The notes beneath the pieces are model-generated. The model saw only the letters and a program-made list of their open reading frames with translations. It ran no database searches and had not been told where the DNA came from. Positions 41,886 through 50,709 of a stretch of 64,000 nt of DNA are shown one piece after another. This DNA comes from Candidatus Zixiibacteriota bacterium (GTDB taxonomy: Bacteria > Zixibacteria > MSB-5A5 > WJJR01). Position 1 is the first letter of the stretch; each line of letters starts with the position of its first letter. The DNA is taken from positions 734,501-798,500 of the forward strand of contig DASWIS010000008.1 in the NCBI GenBank assembly GCA_036397555.1. Reading direction: 5' to 3'. The translations under genes and the position numbers were made by a program.

Positions 41886-43649
41886 GTGAATTGTTTCAAC
41901 CGTGGAAAGGGTATGTTGTCCATGACAAAGGGAATGTCGGCAAAAGTGTTGACGACGGCGCTGCTCATCGCCGCCGTGTTGGCCAGAGTGACCCCGGCAG
42001 CCGCTTCGGCGTCGAATGACCCGCTCATGCAGGCCATGGAATCGGAGTTGTCACGCTCAATGCAGCGGCTCAAGCTCGATGACTTTGATGCGCCGTATTT
42101 CATCTCCTATCGCCTGACCGAAATTCAAGCGGTCTCGATGGAGGCCTCTTACGGGGCGCTGGTCTCCTCCGGGGGAGAGAACTACCGCGGACTGGTCGTC
42201 GACGTGCGGGTCGGCGACTATGCCCAGGACAACAGCACCGACGATGACAGCTTCTATTTCAACCCACGCGACACCGACGCCTACCGTTTCTCGCGCAGCT
42301 ACGCGCCGATCGACAACGACACGGCGGCGCTGCGGCACGAGTTGTGGCTGATCACCGATTACCAGTACAAGAGCGCGCTGGAGGAATACATCGCCGAGCG
42401 CGGCGGACAGATCCAAAAAATCGAGAAGCAAGACGCGCCCGAAGACTTTTCGATGGTCGCCCCCGTGACGATCAGCGAGCCGATCGACACGCTGTCGTTC
42501 GACGTCAAACGCTGGAAAAACGTCCTGCGCGCGATTTCCGCCCGGTTCAAACGCGAGGAGCTGATCTACGACTCCGACATCGAACTGCGCGCCATCGCCC
42601 AGACACGGTACCTGCTGACCAGCGAGGGGACGCGTCTGCGCACCAATGATCACAACTATTCGTTGTCGATGTCCGCGCATGTGCGCGCCGACGACGGCAT
42701 GCCGATCGACCTCAGCTACGTCGTCAAGACACACGATATGGCTTCGCTGCCCGACTCGCTCTCGATGGCACAGTCGGCCGATTCGCTCTCGGAGCTGCTG
42801 TTGTCGCTGCGCGAGGCGCCGGTGATGGACCCCTACACCGGTCCCGCCATCGTCCTGCGCGGCGCCTCCGGCGTGTTCTTCCATGAAGCGCTCGGTCATC
42901 GTCTCGAAGGCCACCGGACACGTCGCGAATCGGAGGGGCACACCTTCAAGGATAAGCTGGGCTCGCGCATCATTCCGGAATTCTTAAGTGTGTACGATGA
43001 TCCGACCCGCCAATACGCCGCGGGCGTGGACTTATACGGCAGCTATGAATTCGACGATGAAGGAGTCCCGTCGCAGAAGGCGCAATTGGTCTCCAACGGC
43101 GTGCTCGAGAGCTTCCTGATGTGCCGGACACCGATTCACGGCATCGCGTCCTCGAACGGACACGGCCGCGGCGACATCTGGCATCAACCCGTCAGCCGAA
43201 TGGGATCGCTATTCGTCGAATCGAGCTCCCCGATCACTTTCAACGATCTGAAATCGCAATTGCTCGATCAGTGCCGCCGGCAGGGCAAAGAGTACGGCTT
43301 GGTGTTCGAGGATATCGAGGCGGGGGAGACCAATACATCGTCTTACGGCGTGCAAACGCTCCGCGTGAGGCCGCGTGTGGTCAAGAAAGTCTACGTCAGC
43401 GACGGACGCGAGGAACTGGTCCGGGGAGTCGAATTGATCGGGACCCCGCTGGCCGTCCTGGAAAGCATCGTGGCGGCATCCGACGATCTCGGAGTATTCA
43501 ACGGGGTCTGCGGGGCCGAATCGGGCTGGGTACCGGTCTCGGCGGTCGCGCCCAGTGTCCTGATTTCGGAAGTCGAAGTTCAACGACTCGACCGCAATCT
43601 CAAGCGGGGACCGATCCTCCCGCCGCCGCTCCACAGCGTTGACCCCTGA
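41886..43649 (+). CDS. Secreted TldD/PmbA-family metalloprotease
   Basis: A protein of about 587 residues with a signal peptide (AKVLTTALLIAAVLARV, likely cleavage after ASA near 45), then the TldD/PmbA fold. The zinc motif HExxxH is HEALGH near residue 333, in the family context FFHEALGHRLEGH. TldD/TldE are normally cytoplasmic partners; this one appears exported and alone, so it may act as a homomer in the periplasm. GTG 41886 follows GAGGA at a good distance; ATG 41913 or 41922 are alternatives. No TldE gene lies in the window. Confidence 0.87.
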   Translation: MNCFNRGKGMLSMTKGMSAKVLTTALLIAAVLARVTPAAASASNDPLMQAMESELSRSMQRLKLDDFDAPYFISYRLTEIQAVSMEASYGALVSSGGENYRGLVVDVRVGDYAQDNSTDDDSFYFNPRDTDAYRFSRSYAPIDNDTAALRHELWLITDYQYKSALEEYIAERGGQIQKIEKQDAPEDFSMVAPVTISEPIDTLSFDVKRWKNVLRAISARFKREELIYDSDIELRAIAQTRYLLTSEGTRLRTNDHNYSLSMSAHVRADDGMPIDLSYVVKTHDMASLPDSLSMAQSADSLSELLLSLREAPVMDPYTGPAIVLRGASGVFFHEALGHRLEGHRTRRESEGHTFKDKLGSRIIPEFLSVYDDPTRQYAAGVDLYGSYEFDDEGVPSQKAQLVSNGVLESFLMCRTPIHGIASSNGHGRGDIWHQPVSRMGSLFVESSSPITFNDLKSQLLDQCRRQGKEYGLVFEDIEAGETNTSSYGVQTLRVRPRVVKKVYVSDGREELVRGVELIGTPLAVLESIVAASDDLGVFNGVCGAESGWVPVSAVAPSVLISEVEVQRLDRNLKRGPILPPPLHSVDP

Positions 43650-43999
43650 GGATCAATCCGTTGCTGTCGATGGTGTTGTGAGAATCGCCGGCACTAAGTT
43701 TGTTCGGGGAGCATACGAGGGCTGTACAGAATGGGCGTCGATTTGGCCCCATGCGCCCGAATAGATTCCCGACGGCGTTGAGTTTTTTTCAACACACGTC
43801 ATCATGATCGCGTATTTCGATTGAGAGATTGGCCCGCCCACCCTCGCGTGTCATGGGCGGCCCCGATTACCTGCTTCGTTTGTAACGCGCTGAACAACGA
43901 TTCTGTGAACCGGATCGGCATCCGCGATTCGTGTTCCTCCTGCCCGCCAGTCGGCGCCCTTCCCACCGCAGGTGTGGTGTCCGTATCCGGGAGGTGTCT
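43650..43999. other. Non-coding stretch with two weak hairpins
   Basis: No supported gene. CCGCCCA (43834-43840) pairs with TGGGCGG (43854-43860). Near 43775 GTTGA and TCAAC flank a run of Ts, but the Ts lie in the loop, so terminator function is doubtful. Confidence 0.5.
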
Positions 44000-44170
44000 G
44001 TGCCGAAGCGCAAAACCATTCCATTTCAGCGTGATCGCGAAAAGGAAAGCTGGTCGTTGTACGGCCTGCAGGGATTGCAGCCCGACCGATTCGCTCGTGT
44101 GGTCAAAAAGATCATCGACGGCGATTACCTCGTTGTTCGCCCTGCAACGCGGCCCTCGATGAGCGCCTGA
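44000..44170 (+). CDS. Possible small basic protein (56 residues)
   Basis: Not recognised. GTG 44000 follows a strong GGGAGGTG ribosome binding site (43990-43996) at five to seven bases. The product starts with a basic PKRKTIPFQRDREKESW stretch, then SLYGLQGLQPDRFARVVKKI and DGDYLVV, with a mix of residues like a real small protein. It has no membrane segment or cysteine. It lies alone between the TldD and corA genes. It could be a chance frame. Confidence 0.4.
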   Translation: MPKRKTIPFQRDREKESWSLYGLQGLQPDRFARVVKKIIDGDYLVVRPATRPSMSA

Positions 44171-44353
44171 CGCCGTGCACGAATACGTTTTCGCCCCTTG
44201 GCCGCCATCGACCCCCTCCCGCGGTTGTACCGCTGAGATCATTGCTGGTGGCCCGCATGCATCGGCCGGTCGATCTCCGGCGGCCGCCTTGATGTGATCC
44301 CCTAACATCTGTCCTTCCATTCCGTTTGCCTCCCGTGTTCGACTGAAAGAGCG

Positions 44354-44381
44354 TTGCTGGCATCCGCCCAATAGGTTTAAT
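44354..44381 (+). promoter_or_regulatory. Candidate promoter for corA
   Basis: TTGCTG (44354-44359), a 16-base spacer and TTTAAT (44376-44381, five of six). It predicts a start near 44388 and a leader of about 43 bases. No magnesium riboswitch was recognised. Confidence 0.4.
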
Positions 44382-44430
44382 TGCGGCCCTTTGGGACACC
44401 GTGTTCCGATAACGGCTCCGGAGCGTCGCA

Positions 44431-45396
44431 ATGATCGTGACTCACGTCTACCAAGCTGATCATGGCGTCGTCCGCCGCGAGGGAATCGAGCCGTTCGACG
44501 AACTCATCAAGAATCCGGAAGTCGTCTTCTGGGTCGATTTTCTGCGCCCGGCCGATGAGGAGTCGTATGTCCTGACCGGCGACTTCGGATTCCATCCGCT
44601 GGCCATCGAGGATGCCATCGGCGAGGAAGCCGGCCCCAAAGTCGATGATTACGACAGCTACCTGTTCGTCGATTTTCGCATCGCCGACTATGAAGTAGCC
44701 GCCGGCCTTCGCGTCCAGGCCGTGCACGTGTTTCTCCTGCGCAATGGCGTCGTGACCGTCCGCGATGAGGCGATTCGTCCGCTCGATGCGGTCGCCCGAC
44801 GCTGCCGCACCGAGGAACGCATCCTCTCGCGCGGAGCCGATTTCTTCCTGCACACGCTGCTGGACCACATGGTCGATCATTACGATGTCACGATGGAGAA
44901 AATCGAAGACGAGGTCGACCGCGTCGAGGATGAGGTGTTCCGGGACGCCGACGATGCGATCGTCCGCCGCGTGTTCAACCTCAAGCGCGATCTGTCGCAT
45001 CTGAAACGCGTCGTGACGCCCCTCCGCGAGATGCTCGACCGATTCTCCCGTTCCCGTTTCCCGCTGATCGGCTCGAAGGCGCGCGTGTACTACCGCGACG
45101 TGTTCGACCACATGCAGCGCATCAACGAATTGGCCGACTCCTTTCGCGACACGCTCAATTCCGTGCTGGAGGTCTATTTCTCGACCGTGCAATCGAAGAC
45201 CAACGAGACGATCAAGGTGTTGACGATCATCTCGACGATCCTTTTGCCGTTGACATTCCTGACGGGTCTGTATGGAATGAATTTTGCCCGTATGCCCGAG
45301 CTCCACTGGGTCCATGGCTACAAGTTCTTCTGGGGGATCACCATCACGGTCGTCGTCGGAATGTTGTGGTTTTTCAAACGGCGCAAGTGGATTTAG
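44431..45396 (+). CDS. corA: CorA-family magnesium/cobalt transporter
   Basis: Pentameric divalent-cation channel of the cytoplasmic membrane. The 321-residue protein has a large acidic cytoplasmic domain (about 1-250) with a long helix rich in Glu/Asp/Arg (KIEDEVDRVEDEVFRD), then two C-terminal membrane helices joined by the signature YGMNF and a short basic end (KRRKW). The ATG follows CCGGAG eight bases upstream. The bshC gene starts 75 bases after it. Confidence 0.96.
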   Translation: MIVTHVYQADHGVVRREGIEPFDELIKNPEVVFWVDFLRPADEESYVLTGDFGFHPLAIEDAIGEEAGPKVDDYDSYLFVDFRIADYEVAAGLRVQAVHVFLLRNGVVTVRDEAIRPLDAVARRCRTEERILSRGADFFLHTLLDHMVDHYDVTMEKIEDEVDRVEDEVFRDADDAIVRRVFNLKRDLSHLKRVVTPLREMLDRFSRSRFPLIGSKARVYYRDVFDHMQRINELADSFRDTLNSVLEVYFSTVQSKTNETIKVLTIISTILLPLTFLTGLYGMNFARMPELHWVHGYKFFWGITITVVVGMLWFFKRRKWI

Positions 45397-45470
45397 CGGC
45401 GGACCGCCGGGAACTCGCGGACGCCGATTATATTTACGACTGGATTTCGTATGAACTGCCGTCAGCACCG

Positions 45471-47111
45471 ATGATGACCGCCGATCCGATCCATACCGGC
45501 AAGATTGCGGGACGCAAGCGTCTCTACCTCGATACCCTTTACGATCCCGATCGCACCGGCCGATTCTTCCAGTGGCCGCATCCGTCGCCCGAGGCGTTCA
45601 TCTCTTGTGCACGACGGGTCACGTGCAACGACACAGTCGACCGCGCACGGATTACGAGACTCCTGCTCCGTCAGAATGAAGCGCTCGACGCACCCGGTGC
45701 GGCCCTCGACAATGCGCGCAAGCTCGCCGATCCGAAGTCCGTGTGTGTGTTCACCGGGCAGCAGGCGGGGCTGCTGGGGGGACCGTTGTACACGCAATAC
45801 AAGGCACTGGCGGTCATCGGCTGGGCGGCCCAACTTGAGAAGCAGTTGGGACGGCCGGTTGTCCCGGTATTCTGGATGGCGGCCGACGACCACGACTTCG
45901 AAGAAATCCGCTGGACCGCGTTCCCTGATACTCAAAACGACGTGCAGCGTCTGCAACTCGATGTGCCCGGCCTGCCCGAGCGCACCCCCGCCTCTCAGAT
46001 CACGCTCGGCGATGACATCCATCGTGTCCTGAACGAATTGCAATCATTACAGCTCAAAACGGAGTTCAGCGACTCGGTTACAACTGCGCTCCACGAGGAT
46101 TACACGCCCTCGCGCACGATGGTCGAGGCATTTGGGCGTTGGATGACGCGCATGCTGGGTCCGCTGGGGCTGGTGATGTTCGATCCGTCTGATCCCGAAG
46201 CCAAATCGCTCTCCGCGCCGTTGGTAGCGGAAGAACTGCGCGGCCCCGACGACACCGCCTCGGCGCTCGCCGACATCGGCTATCGCCTCGAGGAAGCGGG
46301 GTATCACAAGCAGGTGGCGCATCCCGACGGGCACACGCACCTGTTTTACATTGCCGAGGGACGGCACGCGTTGCGGTTTGCCAACGGCCGGCTCTGGACC
46401 GATCCCGAAGGCGGAGACCGGGCGCGCCCGAGCGGCGAGTGGGTCTCAATTCTCGAACGGAATGCGACCGCCTTTTCGCCGGGCGTGCTCTTCCGCCCTG
46501 TGGTTCAGTCGTATCTGTTTCCGGTCGTCGCGGCGGTGTGCGGCCCGTCGGAGATCGCCTATTGGGCGCAGGCGCGCAGCTTGTTCGACCGCTTCGATCT
46601 GACCATGCCGGTTGTGCTGCCACGCGTGTCCGCGACGATCACCGAAAGCAAAACCGTGCGCGCGGTTCAATCCCTCGGGCATCATGTCGCCGACTTCTTC
46701 GGTGACATCGAAGCGCTGATCAACCGGCACTTCGAGCAGTCGTTCCCGCAGGATTTGGAATCACGATTCGCCGATGAACGCGCCGCGTGGCGCCGGCGTC
46801 TGGACGAACTCAAAATGACGGTCTCGACGTTCGAGCCGACGCTGGAAAAGTCATTCGACGTCGGTGCGGGCCGGATTCTTTCGATGCTGGAACAGCTTGA
46901 GAAAAAAGCGTTTCAGGCGCACAAGCGAAAGGGCGAAGAGATTCGCGCCAAGTTTTACAAGTTGGCCGCACACCTGTATCCGGAGGGCCAGCCCCAGGAA
47001 CGTATCTTCGGGATCGCCTACTATCTCAACAAGTACGGCTTCGGGGCCATCGAACGCATTCGCAGGCAACTGCGTACCGACACGCCGGACCACCAGCTCC
47101 TCGTGCCATAG
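45471..47111 (+). CDS. bshC: Bacillithiol synthesis protein BshC (putative cysteine ligase)
   Basis: Last-step enzyme of bacillithiol synthesis, adding cysteine to glucosaminyl-malate. The protein of about 546 residues carries the BshC core near residues 95-145 (VFTGQQAGLLGGPLYTQYKA then PVFWMAADDHDFEE), the AEGRHALRF region and a long C-terminal coiled coil (about 430-500, with KKAFQAHKRKGEEIRAKF). ATG 45471 or 45474 fits the family length; the frame also extends upstream into corA. It is followed 12 bases later by bshA. Cysteine transfer by BshC rests mainly on genetics. Confidence 0.93.
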   Translation: MMTADPIHTGKIAGRKRLYLDTLYDPDRTGRFFQWPHPSPEAFISCARRVTCNDTVDRARITRLLLRQNEALDAPGAALDNARKLADPKSVCVFTGQQAGLLGGPLYTQYKALAVIGWAAQLEKQLGRPVVPVFWMAADDHDFEEIRWTAFPDTQNDVQRLQLDVPGLPERTPASQITLGDDIHRVLNELQSLQLKTEFSDSVTTALHEDYTPSRTMVEAFGRWMTRMLGPLGLVMFDPSDPEAKSLSAPLVAEELRGPDDTASALADIGYRLEEAGYHKQVAHPDGHTHLFYIAEGRHALRFANGRLWTDPEGGDRARPSGEWVSILERNATAFSPGVLFRPVVQSYLFPVVAAVCGPSEIAYWAQARSLFDRFDLTMPVVLPRVSATITESKTVRAVQSLGHHVADFFGDIEALINRHFEQSFPQDLESRFADERAAWRRRLDELKMTVSTFEPTLEKSFDVGAGRILSMLEQLEKKAFQAHKRKGEEIRAKFYKLAAHLYPEGQPQERIFGIAYYLNKYGFGAIERIRRQLRTDTPDHQLLVP

Positions 47112-47122
47112 CCGCCACGCCG

Positions 47123-48274
47123 ATGCCCGCCTCCGATTCAGCTTCCCGCCCGCTTAAGATCGCGATCACCTGCTATCCCGTGCCGGGCGGTTCGGGCATC
47201 CTCGCCACCGAACTGGGTGTCCGTTTGGCCGCGCGCGGCCACGAAGTCCACTTCATCAGCAGCGCGTTGCCGTACCGTCTCGAACAGCTCAATGCCGCGC
47301 TGTACTTTCATCAGGTGGTCACACCGAGCTACCCGCTGTTCGAGCACGCACCGTACACTCTGTCGCTGGCGTCGAAGATGATCGAGGTCGCCCAGCGTGA
47401 AACGCTGGACGTCCTCCATGTCCACTACGCGATTCCGCATGCCGTGTCCGGGTATCTCGCGCGGCAGGCGATGGGGCCGACGGCGCCGCGCGTGCTCTGC
47501 ACGCTCCATGGCACCGATATCACGCTGGTCGGGTCGGACCGCTCGTTCTGGGAGATCACGCGGTTCGCCATCGACGCTGTCGATGGGGTGACCGCTGTAT
47601 CCCGGTTCTTGAAGGATAAGACCGTCAGCGTCTTCGGCACGCAGCGTCACATCGAAGTCATCCGCAATTTCGTCGACACGTCACGCTTCTACCCGCGCGC
47701 GGCCGATTTATGCCGTCAACGGTTCGCCGATCCCGGCGAGAAAATCGTCGCGCACCTCTCGAATTTCCGTCCGGTCAAGAATGTAACCGGCGTGGTCCAG
47801 ATGTTCGCCCAGGCGAGTCGGACCGTCCCCTCTCGGCTGCTCATGATCGGCGATGGGCCGCAGACCGCGGATGCGACCGCAGTGGCGCAGGCGCTCGGCG
47901 TTGCCGACAAGGTCTCGTTTCTGGGCAATCGTGAAGACATCGCCGACATACTCTGCGCCGCCGATGCCTTCCTGCTGCCGTCGCACTATGAGGCATTCGG
48001 ATTGGCGGCTCTCGAAGCGATGGCGTGCGGCGTGCCGGTGGTTGCCTCGCGCGTCGGGGGTGTTCCCGAACTCATTGAGGATGGCAAGACCGGTTTCCTG
48101 GTCGACCCGGATGATTATGTCGGCGGCAGCGAACGTCTCTCCGCGATTCTGACAGACAAGAATCTCCATGAGTCGTTGCGGGCCGGCGGCCTGCAGCATG
48201 TCAGGGACAACTTCACCGCCGATGCGGTCGTGCCGCTGTATGAGGACATGTACCGGCGACTCCTGAGGCAATGA
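47123..48274 (+). CDS. bshA: N-acetylglucosaminyl-malate synthase BshA
   Basis: GT4-family glycosyltransferase for the first step of bacillithiol synthesis: UDP-GlcNAc plus L-malate. The 383-residue protein has [21 protein letters not shown], the BshA-type start loop, then [26 protein letters not shown], and the donor-binding [20 protein letters not shown] motif near 290. In close relatives the same loop distinguishes BshA from other GT4 enzymes. Length is normal. bshB1 follows, making the set complete in order C-A-B. Confidence 0.95.
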   Translation: MPASDSASRPLKIAITCYPVPGGSGILATELGVRLAARGHEVHFISSALPYRLEQLNAALYFHQVVTPSYPLFEHAPYTLSLASKMIEVAQRETLDVLHVHYAIPHAVSGYLARQAMGPTAPRVLCTLHGTDITLVGSDRSFWEITRFAIDAVDGVTAVSRFLKDKTVSVFGTQRHIEVIRNFVDTSRFYPRAADLCRQRFADPGEKIVAHLSNFRPVKNVTGVVQMFAQASRTVPSRLLMIGDGPQTADATAVAQALGVADKVSFLGNREDIADILCAADAFLLPSHYEAFGLAALEAMACGVPVVASRVGGVPELIEDGKTGFLVDPDDYVGGSERLSAILTDKNLHESLRAGGLQHVRDNFTADAVVPLYEDMYRRLLRQ

Positions 48275-48382
48275 AGACCACGAACACCTGATGTCGGTCC
48301 CTCCGCTGGACGCATCGGGTGGGGACAAAGCACCGACACGATGACCAACAGCTCCAATAGACGGAGAATTCGCGGAGACCAT

Positions 48383-49114
48383 ATGACCAACGAGCAGAAC
48401 ACCACCGTCGACGCATTGGCCCTGGCGGCGCACCGCGACGACATCGAAATCACCTGCGGCGGACTCTTAATCAAGCTGGCCGACAAGGGATACCGTACCG
48501 GCATCGTCGATTTCACGGCGGGGGAGATGGGCACACGCGGCAGCGCTGCCGAACGCGAGGCCGAGGCGGTTGCGGCAGCACAGATCATGAATGTCGCTCA
48601 CCGAGAGAATCTCAACATGCCCGATGCCCGGCTCGACAATACGCTGGAGAATCGCCTGATGGTCGCCGACGTTCTTCGACGCCTGAGGCCGAAGTTGGTC
48701 ATCCTTCCCCATTGGGAACAGCGCCATCCCGACCATCGTGTCGCGGGGGCGATCGCCTACGACGCCTGTTTCCTGGCCGGACTCAAGAAGCTCGATCTGC
48801 CCGGCGAACCGCACCGTCCCCACAAAATCCTCTACACGGCGTTCTTTCGTCAGCCGCCGTATTCGTTCATCATCGACATTACCCAGCAATTTGAGCGCAA
48901 GAATCACGCGGTGGCGGCCTACGCGACCCAATTCGGCACGCGCGAGCAGGGTACACGCGAAATCTATGCCCCGGGGATCAGCATCTATGATCTCATGGAC
49001 ACCGAGGCGCAGCAACTCGGACGGCTGATACGCAAACGCCACGCCGAGGCGTATGTGATCAAGGAAGCAATGGAAGTCGACGATCCGCTGACGATGAGCG
49101 TCGCGTCGATTTGA
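48383..49114 (+). CDS. bshB1: Bacillithiol deacetylase BshB1-type
   Basis: Zinc-dependent de-N-acetylase (LmbE/PIG-L fold) that removes the acetyl group from GlcNAc-malate. The 243-residue protein has AAHRDDIEITCGG, GEMGTRGSAAEREAEA, and RHPDHRVAGAIAYDACFLAGL. The usual HPDD zinc motif reads HRDD; the ligand His and second Asp are kept. ATG 48383 follows CGGAGA and matches the family start; the frame extends up to 48341. The N terminus before the motif is slightly longer than usual. Confidence 0.93.
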   Translation: MTNEQNTTVDALALAAHRDDIEITCGGLLIKLADKGYRTGIVDFTAGEMGTRGSAAEREAEAVAAAQIMNVAHRENLNMPDARLDNTLENRLMVADVLRRLRPKLVILPHWEQRHPDHRVAGAIAYDACFLAGLKKLDLPGEPHRPHKILYTAFFRQPPYSFIIDITQQFERKNHAVAAYATQFGTREQGTREIYAPGISIYDLMDTEAQQLGRLIRKRHAEAYVIKEAMEVDDPLTMSVASI

Positions 49115-49188
49115 CACGTCGCATTGTCGCGGATGGGTGTGTCACGAACCCCGTTTCGATGCCACTCTCGAATCCCTATATTTGTCCC

Positions 49189-49284
49189 GGAAGAGGATTC
49201 GGTCTGGTGGCCGGCGCGGACTTCAAATCCGTAGGCGACTTCGCAGACGCGAGGGCGCGGTGGGTTCGATTCCCACCCCTTCCG
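49189..49284 (+). tRNA. selC: tRNA-Sec (anticodon UCA)
   Basis: Selenocysteine tRNA of 96 nt with the bacterial layout. The 6-bp D stem TCGGTC/GGCCGG has a four-base loop; the anticodon loop is CTTCAAA with TCA at 49223-49225; a long variable arm includes CTTCGC/GCGAGG (49239-49254) capped by AGAC; the T arm is GTGGG-TTCGATT-CCCAC; discriminator G. CCA is not encoded. The acceptor 5' strand GGAAGAGG meets only seven 3' bases (CCCTTCC), with A49194 mismatched or bulged, so acceptor plus T stem is 12 pairs, not the usual 13. selA follows after 38 bases. Confidence 0.93.
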
Positions 49285-49322
49285 TTTGATTCGACTCGAC
49301 ACTCCCACGCGTGATGGCTCAT

Positions 49323-50678
49323 ATGTCTGCCCGCCCCCCCTCTGTCGAAGTGCTGGTTTCCAACGAGCGGCTTGCCGATCTCGTCAGTCAACACGGACGC
49401 CCGATCATCACAGACCACGTGCGCGCCGTCCTCTCCGGTGTGCGGCGGCAACAGAATTCCCCGACCGATTGGCCCAATGTTGATGAACTGATTGATGCTG
49501 TCCGGACGCGCGCCGAGACTCCATTCGGATTGCAGCGTGTCATCAATGCCACCGGCGTCCTGCTGCACACCAATCTCGGACGCGCACCGTGGAGCCGTTT
49601 CATGGTCGATCAGATTGCCGAACGTCTCGCCGGGTATGTCACGCTCGAATACGATCTCGAGAGCGGGACACGCGGCGTGCGTGGTGCGACAGTGGAAGCC
49701 GGGCTGGCCGCGTTGGCCGGTGCCGAGGGTGCGCTGATCGTAAATAACAATGCCGCGGCAGTGTATCTGGCACTCACGACCCTGGCCTGGAATCGCGAAG
49801 TCGTCATTTCGCGCGGTGAACTCGTGCAGATCGGCGGCGGATTTCGCATCCCTGAGGTGCTGGCGCGCAGCGGCGCCGTCCTGCACGAAGTCGGTACGAC
49901 CAACAAGACTTCACTGCGCGACTACGAAGCCGCCTGTGGACCGCAGACCGGTTTGATTCTGAAGGTCCACCGGTCCAACTTCGTGCAGAAGGGTTTTGTG
50001 GAAGAGGTTTCTGCGTCCGATCTGGCCGCGCTGGGAAAGCGTAAGTCCCTCCCGGTCGTGTGGGATATCGGTTCGGGAGCCGTCGACGGCGTCGATGTTC
50101 CCGCTCTCTCCGGCGAACCGACGCTCCGCGATGCCGTGGCCAGTGGAGTGCATCTTGCGACCGGTTCGGGCGACAAATTGCTCGGCGGTCCCCAGGGAGG
50201 TCTGATCCTGGGGGAATCGGATTTGATCAAACGTCTCCGTGCCGACCCGCTCTATCGAGCATTTCGGCCGGGGAAGGCCACGTTGCTCGCGCTGGAATAC
50301 ATCGTAGCGGCGCACCGCAGCGGGCGCGCCGGGCAACTGATCCCGTTGTATCAGCTCGCGGCAGTGACGGCACACGAGCTGCAGCGCCGTGCCGAACGAT
50401 TGGCCGCCGTCGCGAATGAATTCGGATGGATGTCGAAAGCGGTCACGACGAACGACACATTCGGCGGCGGCGCGGCCCCGGAAGCCGTGCTGCCGGGATG
50501 GGGACTTCGTCTTACGGGTCGAGCGTCGGCCGACGCCCTGGAGGCACGCGCGCGGGCACACACCCCGCCGATCGTCGGGACCATCACAGATGGCGCGCTT
50601 GTTTTCTCACTGCGCACGGTACTTGCCGGCGAGGACGCGGAAATCGAGCACTTCCTTCAGGTGGCATCGACCAGGTAA
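49323..50678 (+). CDS. selA: L-seryl-tRNA(Sec) selenium transferase
   Basis: PLP enzyme turning seryl-tRNA(Sec) into selenocysteyl-tRNA(Sec) with selenophosphate. The protein of about 451 residues has NATGVLLHTNLGRAP, the PLP lysine in GSGDKLLGGPQGG (about Lys285), and RADPLYRAFRPGK. The N-terminal about 85 residues match the tRNA-binding domain style of SelA. Possible starts are GTG 49311, ATG 49314 and ATG 49323; no ribosome binding site separates them. It lies between selC and selB. Confidence 0.96.
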   Translation: MSARPPSVEVLVSNERLADLVSQHGRPIITDHVRAVLSGVRRQQNSPTDWPNVDELIDAVRTRAETPFGLQRVINATGVLLHTNLGRAPWSRFMVDQIAERLAGYVTLEYDLESGTRGVRGATVEAGLAALAGAEGALIVNNNAAAVYLALTTLAWNREVVISRGELVQIGGGFRIPEVLARSGAVLHEVGTTNKTSLRDYEAACGPQTGLILKVHRSNFVQKGFVEEVSASDLAALGKRKSLPVVWDIGSGAVDGVDVPALSGEPTLRDAVASGVHLATGSGDKLLGGPQGGLILGESDLIKRLRADPLYRAFRPGKATLLALEYIVAAHRSGRAGQLIPLYQLAAVTAHELQRRAERLAAVANEFGWMSKAVTTNDTFGGGAAPEAVLPGWGLRLTGRASADALEARARAHTPPIVGTITDGALVFSLRTVLAGEDAEIEHFLQVASTR

Positions 50679-50709
50679 CCCCCGACGAATCCAGGACTAT
50701 CGCACCGTC

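Noticed and set aside
43770-43800. T-run with GTTGA/TCAAC as a terminator after the TldD gene
   Set aside because: The Ts are in the loop, not after the stem; not a normal intrinsic terminator.
43821-44162. Open frame of 113 codons between TldD and corA
   Set aside because: It overlaps a hairpin and the better-supported small GTG frame at 44000; composition is Arg/Cys-rich as in shadow frames.
45366-45470. Upstream extension of bshC inside corA
   Set aside because: It overlaps corA and adds residues not seen in BshC; ATG 45471/45474 fits family length.
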